Positions 1 through 8,601 of a stretch of DNA of 64,000 nucleotides are shown one piece after another (the stretch's first letter is position 1; every line of letters begins with the position of its first letter). The position numbers and the translations under genes were made by a program. Below the pieces are notes generated by a model. The model was given only the letters and a program-made list of their open reading frames with translations. It searched no databases and was not told where the DNA came from. Source of the DNA: Oncomelania hupensis (lineage: Eukaryota; Mollusca; Gastropoda; Littorinimorpha; Pomatiopsidae); assembly GCA_036898135.1 (NCBI GenBank), contig CM072516.1:67567596-67631595 (forward strand), in the 5' to 3' direction.

Positions 1-97
1 AAAATCATTTTATGATACCATGCATTATGACACTCGCACAGTTAAAGTACGTCTGAGGTGGAGATCGACAATGATGTCTAATTCACGCTTCCTACCA

Positions 98-400
98 ATG
101 AGAGTAATAACCGAGGTCTAGTTTGTGCACGCACGCATTTCGTCGCATGGACGATCCTGATAAAGATAAAGATAAAGATCCTGATCTAAGACGGATGAGT
201 GCCGGCTACACAAATACACCCAGCACGCACTAGGTCCCTTCTCCCCATCCCCGGTCACCCAGTATTGTGGTCAGTCGTCTGGGCGTCAGACCATGCTCCT
301 AAAGATTGCAAGTGAGTGCCTCTGGCGGCTTGAGTTAGATCCTGTGTTGGCCACCATTTTGAGAAGCTCTTGAACTTTAAAGCCGCAATTTATGAAACTA

Positions 401-402
<2 letters not shown>
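98..402 (+). mobile_element. Diverged tRNA-SINE body, family SINE-2, 5' head missing
   Basis: The stretch resembles the body of the SINE on the minus strand at 59408-59886. Shared blocks, in order, are the ACCGAGGTCTAG block, the GATGAGTGCCGG-like block, the CCCATCCC block, GGGCGTCAGACCAT, and the GAGTTAGATCCTGT block. It ends in an AAAT-rich tail. The tRNA-like promoter head is not recognisable in positions 1-97, so this is a truncated or decayed copy. The call rests on within-window similarity. Confidence 0.6.
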
Positions 403-460
<58 letters not shown>

Positions 461-461
461 G
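402..461. repeat. (AAAT)n microsatellite, probable SINE tail
   Basis: About fourteen near-perfect AAAT units directly follow the SINE-2-like body and are probably its expanded 3' tail. Confidence 0.85.
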
Positions 462-820
462 AGAATACTATTGCTTATATTCATGCATTTGTTTCGTATA
501 CTATATATTTTTTAAATATTTGGCTCTAACATCATTTCCGAGCTTTTTCAAAAGGTCTAGCAGCGTGACCAAGATGCTCCGAAGAGTTGTGAATTAAATA
601 ATTGATAATATAGTATTATGGTGCCTGTGGTCACGCTTGATGACTGTATCGAGGACCCCTCGTTTGCTACACTCGCACAGCGACGTCGCCAGTTAGCCCA
701 ATGTCGTTGTAAGCGGCTTAGATTTTATCACAATCATTTGGAATCCTTGTACAATCTGGAGTAAAAGAGTGAAAATGTGAGGTCACTTGCAGAAGTGTAA
801 AATTTAAACAGATCGACTTG
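462..820. other. No feature seen
   Basis: AT-rich sequence without a credible reading frame or recognisable repeat. A short CA run begins at its right edge. Confidence 0.6.
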
Positions 821-867
821 ACACACACACGCACACACACACACACAACCGTGTAGAAACGCCGTTG

Positions 868-1075
868 TGATGACTTTCATCAAACTCTACATACGTTACT
901 TTGACATTTTTACAAATTTGTCAATTTTTTAAGCTAACCCTAACCCTAACCCTAACCCAAACCCTAACCCTAACCCTTAACCTAACCCTAAGCCTAACAC
1001 ATCCCTAACCCTAACGGAACACTGTTTTGACGTCAAAATAACGGGGTCCGTCAAAAGAAAGTACGTAGAGGTTTA
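868..1075. repeat. Fold-back unit with telomere-like (CCCTAA)n core, copy 1
   Basis: A core of degenerate CCCTAA repeats (934-1015) is flanked by arms that are imperfect reverse complements: CTCTACATACGTTACTTTGAC at 886-905 and the GTCAAAAGAAAGTACGTAG block at 1050-1068. A GACGTCAAAATAACG block sits between core and right arm. CA runs lie outside the unit on both sides. A second copy with the same layout follows at 1145-1355. Confidence 0.65.
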
Positions 1076-1144
1076 AGTGTATGTCAGAATAAAGACGTTT
1101 ATACCTAGCCACACGCGCACACACACACTTTTTTCACCGCATTA

Positions 1145-1355
1145 TTATGACTTTCCTGAAACGCTACGTACTTTGTGTTGACAATGGGTCATATTTCGTC
1201 CCCATTTTTAAGACCTTTCAAGTGTTCTAATACTAACATTAACCCTAATCTTAACCCTAACCCATACCATAACCCTAACCCTCACAGCCCTAACCCTATC
1301 ATTGGTTTGACGTCAAAACAACGAGGGCTGACAAAACAAGTTATGTAGATGTTCA
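1145..1355. repeat. Fold-back unit with telomere-like core, copy 2
   Basis: Same order as copy 1: an ATGACTTTCCTGAA lead, left arm CTACGTACTTTGTGTTGAC (1164-1182), a degenerate CCCTAA core (about 1230-1300), a GACGTCAAAACAACG block, then right arm GACAAAACAAGTTATGTAG (1331-1349). The two copies are clearly diverged, so the duplication is not recent or the units are separate insertions of one family. Confidence 0.65.
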
Positions 1356-1385
1356 CTAGTTTGTCCAAATAACGCCGTGTAAACA

Positions 1386-1461
1386 AGTCCACACACGCAC
1401 ACAGACACACACACACACATACACACATGCACGCACACATACAACACACACACGCACACAG
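1386..1461. repeat. (CA)n-rich microsatellite
   Basis: Imperfect CA repeats with interspersed CG and CATG units. They create spurious frames on both strands that are not genes. Confidence 0.85.
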
Positions 1462-1691
1462 GCGCTCGCCTTTTTAAAAAGAATTGTTTTGATGAAATAT
1501 GCAATTGCAATTTTGCTCTTTCAGCAATCCATGAAACATTCCGTTTCGTATATTCCATCCGAGTCGAAAAAAGAGAACAAAAATCGCACAATAGAACGCC
1601 TACCAGTTTTATCACGGCATTAGAATAGAATTAAAATGCTTCTCGAATAGGGTTGCTTAGCTTTAAAAAAAATTATCCACGGGGGTAGGGG

Positions 1692-1767
1692 TTGAACGAA
1701 CATAGTTACAATATACTACGGACATGTGTGGCTGAACGAACATAGTTACAATATTACGGACATGTGT
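1692..1767. repeat. Two-copy direct repeat, about 41-bp period
   Basis: The block beginning TGAACGAACATAGTTACAAT occurs at 1692 and again at 1733, each followed by a TACGGACATGTGT ending. The copies differ by a few bases and a short indel. Confidence 0.8.
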
Positions 1768-1892
1768 TTTAATGCATAAAATCAACAGATCAAGAGATCG
1801 GTGTCTAAAACTTCGCTACGAGTCTCGTGAGAGTCGGTGACCTCTTCGCATTTTGATTTACGAAACACTCGACTTTAATAGTGTAATGAATA

Positions 1893-1923
<31 letters not shown>

Positions 1924-2016
1924 TGTGTGGGTGTGTGTGTGTGTGTGTGTGTAGGTGTGGGTGTGTGTGCGTCGTTTCTACAAAACTGTGTGTGTGTGTG
2001 TGTTTGTGTGTGTGCG
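1893..2016. repeat. (GT)n microsatellite
   Basis: Long GT runs broken by GGGT and a short unique spacer near 1975-1988. Confidence 0.9.
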
Positions 2017-2329
2017 TAAGCGGTTTTTTCAATACGCACAGTGACAATGACCTCGCATGAGCTTCGTTAATAGAAAATTTTTACAGCGCGTCCTTTGACC
2101 CTGCATAATTTAACAGTGCAAATCGCCTAGTGTTGATCGGCTCAACCTTTGTACAAATTGCAACAATTATTGTCCAAAGTGTCACGCGTAAAATAACACT
2201 TTGCGAGTAGTATGATATTCCACATTGTGCGACTACGACGTAATCAGTACAGCGGATAGAGAAACAATTTTGTTAAAAGGAAGTTGTGTTTTTTTATTTA
2301 TTTTGCAGTGGAATCGAAATAATATTTCA

Positions 2330-2460
2330 AAAATGAAATTTCACCAGCGAAAATTGCGCTATTTTAATTTAAAGTGATTTGTTTCATCTAGAATCATACC
2401 GATTGTAGATGAAACAAATCACTTTATAAATTACAATAGCACAATTTCATTTTGTTCTAT
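2330..2460. repeat. Long hairpin (inverted repeat), MITE-like
   Basis: Positions 2371-2390 and 2406-2425 are perfect 20-bp reverse complements separated by a 15-bp loop. The pairing continues imperfectly outward: ATGAAATTTC and TTGCGCTATT on the left pair with AATAGCACAATTTCAT on the right. The whole forms a stem-loop of about 130 bp with no coding capacity. It abuts the broken left end of the RTE copy at 2519. Confidence 0.75.
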
Positions 2461-2518
2461 TCCTTAAGAGAATGAACAATGCATACTATGTTTTGTGGTC
2501 GTCAATACATTTTAAGTA

Positions 2519-3064
2519 CGCAGCAGTGCAATCACTGAAGAAGAGGAAGTCAGCGGGAATGGAAAACATTCAAACAGGAGGAGAAGCGATGGTTGACGCC
2601 CTCACCATTATCTGTAACAAGATCTGGCATAATGAAAAGTGGCCTACACCATGGACCAGTCGCTTGTCGTCATTTTTCCCCAAAAGGGTAACCTTCAGGA
2701 GTGTGAAAATTACCGCAGCATCAGCCTCATTAGCCATTCCAGCAAGGTCCTCCTGAAAATAATACTCAACCAGTTGAAACCCCAAGCTGAACCAATCATA
2801 GATGAAGAGCAAGCAGGATTCAGGGCAGGGCGAAGTACCACTGAACAGATTTTCAGCCTCCGAATAATCTGCGAGAAATACCTACAGCACCAACAATATC
2901 TATATTATGTGTTTGTAGACTTCAAGAAAGTCTTTGACCCGGTCTGGCATACAACTCTATGGGCAGCCATGAGATTATACAATATCAGCCCTAAAATTAT
3001 TGAAGTCATCAAACGCCTGTGTGACAAAGCTACCAGTGCAGTCCTCCAACACAATCGGGAACTG
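2519..3064 (+). pseudogene. RTE-type LINE copy A, RT fragment, left part
   Basis: Translation gives a non-LTR reverse transcriptase segment with the block ENYRSISLISHSSKVLLK, then EEQAGFRAGRSTTEQIF, then VFVDFKKVFDPVWH. These are RT motifs of RTE elements, the group to which the bovine CFDP2-like endonuclease-RT belongs. The copy starts inside the RT, with no endonuclease. It is cut at 3064 by a Ty3 element and resumes at 8602 with the AACTG duplicated. The frame is broken before and after the insertion, so no functional protein is expected. Confidence 0.85.
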
Positions 3065-3695
3065 TGTTACACTCGATTCGATGTTGGTGTTTTCTATCAG
3101 TATCTGATTCAGCCCCAATGCTGAATTCCTGATAGGGTGTAACTCAGATTCGTTTATCCACGCAGCCTGCTCAAGCAGCATACAAGTCACAAAGTCGACG
3201 TATGAAGTTTTCCACTTTTATTCAGCACACATCAACAACTGCATACAATCGCTCAATCGTCTTTCCACTCTCAAATTTACTTTCCAACTAACAACAACTT
3301 CAACTATCTCCCAACAACAGTGCGGCACACAATTTTATAATCTCTCTCTCTTCCCGAATAATTTCGAACAAAGTAGAAATGACGCACTACCACCAATGGA
3401 ATAAAAGATCGTCATCACTGACTTACGTCATACATTATTATTTCTCCTTCTGGAACGTCCTCTTGCTTCGACATGTATCGGGAAATTTCTATCGAGAAAA
3501 AACACGCAGATCCAGAAAATTCTCCAGTAATATCGACTAACGCAAATCATCAACGTTATACAAAGCCTCTCCTAACAACAATGCAAACTCGAATCAAAGG
3601 TAAATAAACTCCATTATTGAATACTTTGCAAAACGAAACGATTAGATCTATCGTGCGCGTTTCCGACATACTTTCGTTCGCGTTTCAACGTAACA
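3065..3695 (-). repeat. 3' LTR of element IV
   Basis: 631 bp, beginning TGTTACACTCG and ending CGTAACA on the + strand. It matches 7969-8601 except for two visible substitutions and a 2-bp CT-length difference. Confidence 0.95.
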
Positions 3696-3697
3696 TA

Positions 3698-3712
3698 ACC
3701 CCCCACTCAAGA
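3698..3712 (-). promoter_or_regulatory. Polypurine tract of element IV
   Basis: The minus strand reads GAGTGGGGGGTTA directly before the 3' LTR start, the usual place for plus-strand priming. Confidence 0.75.
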
Positions 3713-3790
3713 AGAAATTTACCCAATTTCTTTCAACAACGTTGAAACGTAATGCACAAACAAAGTTTAGAATTAAAACTTATTTCGGAC

Positions 3791-3978
3791 TGTCTGAATA
3801 CTGTCAGTGTTCACAGTTCATTCACACAGAGTCAATGTTCTTCCATCCGCAAGTCTATCTGGATATTGTCACTGTTCACACTTTATCTACACAGTCAATG
3901 TTTTTCATCTTCAAGTCTGTCTAGATATTACCGATGTTCTTAGTTCATCCACACAGTCAATATTCCTCCAACCGCAAG
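3791..3978 (-). repeat. 62-bp tandem repeat, three copies, element IV 3' region
   Basis: Three diverged tandem units of about 62 bp, each running from a GTCT(G/A)..TATT start through a CACACAGTCAATGTT-like core to a CCGCAAG or TTCAAG end. They lie between the end of the pol frame and the 3' LTR and show no coding pattern. Confidence 0.8.
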
Positions 3979-6632
3979 GAAACGACGCCCTCGTCCGTTG
4001 CAGTTGTCATCGGCCCAGGGTCAAAGACGGTGATCTCGTGGGCTTTCCTGGAGTCAGTGCATCCTCCGTTGTCTCCCTCTTCCATCGAACATCCGATGAA
4101 GTCGACGTTGTCAGCTCCCAGAATGCATTTGCTGGGTCTCACGGTCAGGTTGGCTTCTTCGGGACGGTGGAACAGCTCCCTCAAGGTCTGCAGATGCTCC
4201 TTCCAGGTCTGGGTGTGGATCTCATGTTCGACCAAAGTCGTAGAGCCTGGGACATCGCTGAAGTTGTGGGGAAACTCGCCCATAAGGTCCTTGAGCTCCA
4301 TCTTTTGACCTTCCGTCAAGCTTGGTCCTAGCTTAACATCATCGATGCCTTCTTTGCTGTGGAAGTCTCCCAGTTCCAACAGTTCTTCGCTGTCAAAGCT
4401 GTTGTCGATCTCAGCTGCTGTTGCTGCATGTACAGTCTCTGGCGGCCTCTCCACGTACAGCTTAAGAAGGTTGGCGTGGTATATCTTGGAATGCTGGCCG
4501 ACCTTCACCTTATAGTCGTTGATCCCCACCACGGTCTCCACTTCGTACGGGCCTTTCCACTGCATCAGCAACTTATTATGATCAGTAGGTAGCAGCACCA
4601 GCACTTTGTTGCCAGGTTTGAACTTCCTGTTCACAGCCCTACGGTCATAGTAGTGCTTTCCACAGTCCTGGGACTTCTTCAGGTTTTCTCTGGCTATCTC
4701 GAGAGTCTGCTCCAGCTTCTCCCATAGCTCAAACACGTACTGGTAGCCGTTCTTCACCTCTGGGGTGTCTACTTCTTTCGTCCACAGTTCTTTCCCTCGG
4801 ATGGTTCTTCCGTACAACAGCTCGAACGGAGAAAAGCCGGTGGACTCCTGCGGTACTTCTCTGTAGGCGAAAAGTAAGGCGTTGATGTAGCGATGCCATT
4901 GTCTGGGCTGCTCGCTGCACAGTTTCTTCAGGGTGGACTTCAGCGTAGCATTGAACTTTTCGACAAGCCCGTTGCACATCGGATGGTAGGGTGTCGTAGT
5001 CAAATGCCGGATGCTCAGCAGTCTGTTGACCTCCTTCATGCAGTCAGAGACGAACTGCGTCCCGAGGTCTGTCAGAATTTCTTCAGGCACTCCAAGTCTA
5101 CTGAACATGTCCACCAGTGCCTCTGCTACAGTTTCAGTGTCAATCTTCTTCAGTGGCACTGCTTCTGGGTACCGAGTTGCATAGTCCACTAAAGTCAGTA
5201 CCCACCGATGACCTTCTTCACTCGGAGGTCTTATTTCGCCGATTAAGTCTAAGGCCACCCTCTTGAAAGGTCGGTCGATTAAAGGCATCCTCTGCATAGG
5301 TACTTTCGGGACCCTTCCTCGAGGTATGGTCTTCTGGCAAATGTCACATGATCGGCAGAAACGGCTGACGTCCGCATGAAGTCCTGGCCAGTAGAACACC
5401 GCCTGGATTTTATCCGACGTCTTCTTGATACCTAGGTGACCTCCCATGATTGAGTCATGCGCTACTTCCATCACCTGGCGCTTTAGGGGTAACGGTACCA
5501 AGACTTGACGTAGTGGTTTACCTCCGTTGACCCTCGGGTGCTGGAAGATTCTGTACAGGATCTTGGCCTTCACCTCGAAATAGACCGTACCACTGCCTTT
5601 GGTCACGTGGTCTTGGCGGTTCCTGTACTTGTTTAAAGTGCTATCAGCTTCCTGGAGCTGGATCAGCTTATCTCTGTCCACGATGGCAGCTTTGGAGTTG
5701 TCGGCGACCTTCAGTGGCGTAGACGTCTTGTCTCTCTTGGCCTGGGCCCTGGTTGTAACAGCACCGACGATCTCTGGTCGGCAGGGCTGAGCCGGAGTAA
5801 CCACATTGTCCCATAGCAACTCTGTAAGGTCTCCATCGGGAAACGGCAACGGATCCTCCTCCGCAACTTCGACACGTTGGGTTGAGGCAGGACTCCATTC
5901 TGAATCGGGGTTGTCGGGTCGCCTCGCGCCGTCGATATTCCCGATCATCAAATCGTATAGCGGCTTCTTCAGGCAAACCGCTTCGACTTCGCCTACGTAG
6001 AAAGGGGTGTTGACATGAATCTTCGCAACTGGCGCTCTCACACATTTGCTGTCGGCCATAAGTGTCCATTTTGAATCGCCAGTGAACTGTTCTTTGGCGA
6101 TTAAATCTTCTCTGACGATGACCCCACTGCAGCCAGAGTCTCTTAAGACAGTCACTTCATGATTTCCGACGCGTCCCTTGGAAACTGGCATGTTCTGGAC
6201 GGTCACAGCTGCGCTGGCGACGACGGGGATGGATTTTCCGTTGGCAAGGAGAGGTTGGCCATCAGTCATGCACTCTTGCACGTCCGCAGGGGTAGCTGTG
6301 CGCTCGGTCTCACTCGGAAGAATGACGCTCCCGCCGCACACCTGATGGTCAGATCTACTGGTTTGCCGTTGATTGGAGAAACGTCTCTGTCGGTTGCCCG
6401 CCGCTGCGTTGTCCGTACTGCTCCGCTGTCCGCTTTTTTTTGTTTTGAGGACAATTAGCCGCTCTGTGGTCTGTAGCGTTGCAGGTGAAACAGTCTCTTG
6501 AATGCCCTTCCCTGGGAGGAGGCGTGGAGTCCGTCTGTCTCTGGCTCGTCTGGCTCCCTTAGATCTGGTTCCCATGGTTTGCAGTCTTCTGAAAATGTTT
6601 CGTCGCGCTGGGTGGCCCCAGGGTTTTCCCAT
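3957..6632 (-). CDS. pol: Pol of element IV: protease, integrase, RT remnant
   Basis: An 891-codon frame. The recognisable part begins with a retropepsin-like segment whose catalytic triplet is DSG (6129-6140 with the following Cys). An integrase follows, with zinc finger H-x(4)-H...C-x2-C (HLGIKK; CRSCDICQ), a DDE core with first Asp in ALDLIGE, second Asp in LTDLGTQF, and exactly 35 residues to the Glu in GLVEKFN. The common DNG is DLG here. A GPY-type module (WKGPYEV) is next. The frame then enters the RT N-terminus (EIHT) and jumps straight to late RT (TWKEHLQTL...PSKCILG). The palm with the DD motif and all of RNase H are absent. It is in the +1 frame relative to gag. Confidence 0.88.
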   Translation of the reverse strand: MGKPWGHPARRNIFRRLQTMGTRSKGARRARDRRTPRLLPGKGIQETVSPATLQTTERLIVLKTKKSGQRSSTDNAAAGNRQRRFSNQRQTSRSDHQVCGGSVILPSETERTATPADVQECMTDGQPLLANGKSIPVVASAAVTVQNMPVSKGRVGNHEVTVLRDSGCSGVIVREDLIAKEQFTGDSKWTLMADSKCVRAPVAKIHVNTPFYVGEVEAVCLKKPLYDLMIGNIDGARRPDNPDSEWSPASTQRVEVAEEDPLPFPDGDLTELLWDNVVTPAQPCRPEIVGAVTTRAQAKRDKTSTPLKVADNSKAAIVDRDKLIQLQEADSTLNKYRNRQDHVTKGSGTVYFEVKAKILYRIFQHPRVNGGKPLRQVLVPLPLKRQVMEVAHDSIMGGHLGIKKTSDKIQAVFYWPGLHADVSRFCRSCDICQKTIPRGRVPKVPMQRMPLIDRPFKRVALDLIGEIRPPSEEGHRWVLTLVDYATRYPEAVPLKKIDTETVAEALVDMFSRLGVPEEILTDLGTQFVSDCMKEVNRLLSIRHLTTTPYHPMCNGLVEKFNATLKSTLKKLCSEQPRQWHRYINALLFAYREVPQESTGFSPFELLYGRTIRGKELWTKEVDTPEVKNGYQYVFELWEKLEQTLEIARENLKKSQDCGKHYYDRRAVNRKFKPGNKVLVLLPTDHNKLLMQWKGPYEVETVVGINDYKVKVGQHSKIYHANLLKLYVERPPETVHAATAAEIDNSFDSEELLELGDFHSKEGIDDVKLGPSLTEGQKMELKDLMGEFPHNFSDVPGSTTLVEHEIHTQTWKEHLQTLRELFHRPEEANLTVRPSKCILGADNVDFIGCSMEEGDNGGCTDSRKAHEITVFDPGPMTTATDEGVVSLRLEEY
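6451..6492 (-). other. Gag zinc knuckle CX2CX4HX4C, downstream of the gag stop
   Basis: The minus strand encodes CFTCNATDHRAANC, a standard Gag CCHC knuckle. It is in the same frame as the gag ORF but lies beyond a TAA at 6559-6561. Gag was therefore either truncated by a nonsense change, or the knuckle is reached only by readthrough. This frame closes at a TAG near 6360. Confidence 0.85.
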
Positions 6633-7407
6633 GAGCGATAAGATATCTTTCAGCAGCCTCAGTCACATCTTTAAGCGTCTGCAGCTTTTGTTCTTCTAAG
6701 TGGGTCGCTAGGTCCTTGTGACAGGCATTGAGAAATTGTTCCTTCACGATCAGGTCATGGAGACTGTCGTAAGACTTCCTTTCGCCTGATAACTCCACCC
6801 ACTTGTGTAGATATGACGACAGGCGCTCCACAAACTGCTTTGGCGTCTCGTCTGACATAGGCCGGCATTCACGGAAGCGTTTACGGTAGCCCTTCTCTGT
6901 AAAGTTGTAGCACTGCAACAGGACCTCTTTCAAGACGTCGTAGTTTTTGGCGTCATCGTTCGACAGTCTGGTGTAAACTTCGAGAGCTTGCCCCGTCAGA
7001 AGTGCACTCAGTCGAATTGCCCAGTCTTGAGGTTGCCAGTTAGAGCTTTCAGCGAACCTTTCGAATCTCGCCAGATAACTGTCAATCTGGTCCTTCCCGT
7101 CGACGAAAGCTGGCAATTTTGGAGCCGTGTTGTCACTGATAACTTGTGGCGCATGCTGCTGTTGCTGGATGCGCGCCAACTCTAGTTGGTGCTGACGATC
7201 AGCTTCTCTTTCTTGCCGCTGCTCTTCTCTTTCTTGACGCCGCTCTTCTCTTTCTTCTCGGCGACGCTGCTCTTCTTTTTCTAGACGCTTCTCTTCTAAT
7301 TCTCTTTCTCTTTCTTCGCGCCAAATTCTCTCTTGAGACTTGACGTACTCCGTCAGCTGTTTGCCTTTTAGATTTAGTTCAACCCCTTTCTGCCAGAAGT
7401 CAGCCAT
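6559..7407 (-). CDS. gag: Gag of element IV with SCAN-like capsid
   Basis: A 282-codon frame starting at the ATG 7405-7407. Residues about 1-25 carry a short motif shared with the other Gags here (L-K-G-K-Q-L-T-E-Y-V). Residues about 27-85 are almost all Glu, Arg, Lys and Gln, predicted to form a charged coiled coil or single alpha helix. Residues about 100-265 form a capsid-like region (YLARFERFAE, LTGQALEVYTRL, YRKRFRECRP, LHKWVELSG) resembling the SCAN domain. The frame stops at TAA 6559-6561 ahead of the CCHC knuckle. It packages element RNA into particles by family role. Confidence 0.85.
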   Translation of the reverse strand: MADFWQKGVELNLKGKQLTEYVKSQERIWREERERELEEKRLEKEEQRRREEREERRQEREEQRQEREADRQHQLELARIQQQQHAPQVISDNTAPKLPAFVDGKDQIDSYLARFERFAESSNWQPQDWAIRLSALLTGQALEVYTRLSNDDAKNYDVLKEVLLQCYNFTEKGYRKRFRECRPMSDETPKQFVERLSSYLHKWVELSGERKSYDSLHDLIVKEQFLNACHKDLATHLEEQKLQTLKDVTEAAERYLIAHGKTLGPPSATKHFQKTANHGNQI

Positions 7408-7415
7408 CTTGATGC

Positions 7416-7505
7416 TTCTGGAAAGTTCTATTCTGGAAAGTTCTTGACTGGAAAGTTCTTTTCTGGAAAGTTCTTTTCTAGAAAGTTCTTTTCTGGAAAG
7501 TTCTT
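7416..7505. promoter_or_regulatory. 15-bp x 6 tandem repeat with heat-shock-element pattern
   Basis: Six head-to-tail copies of a 15-bp unit centred on GAAAGTTC, which occurs at 7421, 7436, 7451, 7466, 7481 and 7496. In five copies the unit contains TTC-nn-GAA-nn-TTC, a perfect three-box heat-shock-factor site. The copy at 7451 lacks the first TTC. The array begins 9 bp upstream of the gag ATG (minus-strand sense) and downstream of the PBS, so it is in the transcribed leader. Confidence 0.7.
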
Positions 7506-7947
7506 GACTGTGCTGTACCTTTCTAGACTGTTCTAGAACAGCACGCTTTCTGCAGTAGCGCTGATGCTTGCCACTAGTCGCTTTCGCTGACGCAGGCCCC
7601 GCTGTCCTCGTCGTATGCGACGCTGCACCACGCTGGTGTTGATGTACACGCTCCTGTGCTGAAGTAGACGCGACGTCCGCTCGTCGCTCTCTCTAATACT
7701 GGCGATGTAGCTCCGAGACTGTCCCTCAACGTAGTCTTGCGGCAGCAACGTAGTCCCGATCTGTTGTTCGCTCACGAAGCAACTCTTCAGCGACTACACG
7801 CCCTTGCAGTCAACCCGAACCTATCGGTGATGTAGTCCCAGTATGTTGGCCCCTCTCGACGCAACTCGTTGGCGGCTACCCTCGATGACTGCCTCTCGTA
7901 ACGTTGACTCGCTTGTTGTCGCAGTTGAACCCTTGGCTATGGCGTGA

Positions 7948-7965
7948 ATCCCGGCTTGGCCCCCA
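7948..7965 (-). other. Primer-binding site of element IV
   Basis: The minus strand reads TGGGGGCCAAGCCGGGAT three bases inside the 5' LTR, the expected position and TGG start for a tRNA 3'-end primer. I cannot assign the tRNA. Confidence 0.75.
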
Positions 7966-7968
7966 AAA

Positions 7969-8601
7969 TGTTACACTCGATTCGATGTTGGTGTTTTCTA
8001 TCAGTATCTGATTCAGCCCCAATGCTGAATTCCTGATAGGGTGTAACTCAGATTCGTTTATCCACGCAGCCTGCTCAAGCAGCATACAAGTCACAAAGTC
8101 GACGTATGAAGTTTTCCACTTTTATTCAGCACACATCAACAACTGCATACAATCGCTCAATCGTCTTTCCACTCTCAAATTTACTTTCCAACTAACAACA
8201 ACTTCAATTATCTCCCAACAACAGTGCGGCACACAATTTTATAATCTCTCTCTCTCTTCCCGAACAATTTCGAACAAAGTAGAAATGACGCACTACCACC
8301 AATGGAATAAAAGATCGTCATCACTGACTTACGTCATACATTATTATTTCTCCTTCTGGAACGTCCTCTTGCTTCGACATGTATCGGGAAATTTCTATCG
8401 AGAAAAAACACGCAGATCCAGAAAATTCTCCAGTAATATCGACTAACGCAAATCATCAACGTTATACAAAGCCTCTCCTAACAACAATGCAAACTCGAAT
8501 CAAAGGTAAATAAACTCCATTATTGAATACTTTGCAAAACGAAACGATTAGATCTATCGTGCGCGTTTCCGACATACTTTCGTTCGCGTTTCAACGTAAC
8601 A
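7969..8601 (-). repeat. 5' LTR of element IV
   Basis: 633 bp, near-identical to 3065-3695. On the minus strand it precedes the PBS. Confidence 0.95.

Larger units (their letters stand above)
3065..8601 (-). mobile_element. Ty3 element IV, Gmr1-like domain order, RT-deleted
   Basis: A structurally bounded LTR retrotransposon of 5,537 bp. It has near-identical terminal repeats (3065-3695 and 7969-8601) with TG...CA ends, a 5-bp target duplication AACTG (3060-3064 and 8602-8606) inside RTE copy A, a primer-binding site beside the 5' LTR and a purine tract beside the 3' LTR. The coding order on the minus strand is gag, CCHC knuckle, protease, integrase, then only the beginning and end of an RT, with no RNase H. 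Integrase ahead of RT is the Gmr1-type arrangement. Comparing the two LTRs by eye gives two substitutions and one 2-bp indel in about 632 bp, so insertion is recent although RT is missing. Mobilisation in trans is inferred. Confidence 0.93.

Noticed and set aside
934..1300. A real telomere or chromosome end
   Set aside because: The CCCTAA repeats are short, degenerate, duplicated in a fold-back layout and followed by 62 kb of ordinary sequence.
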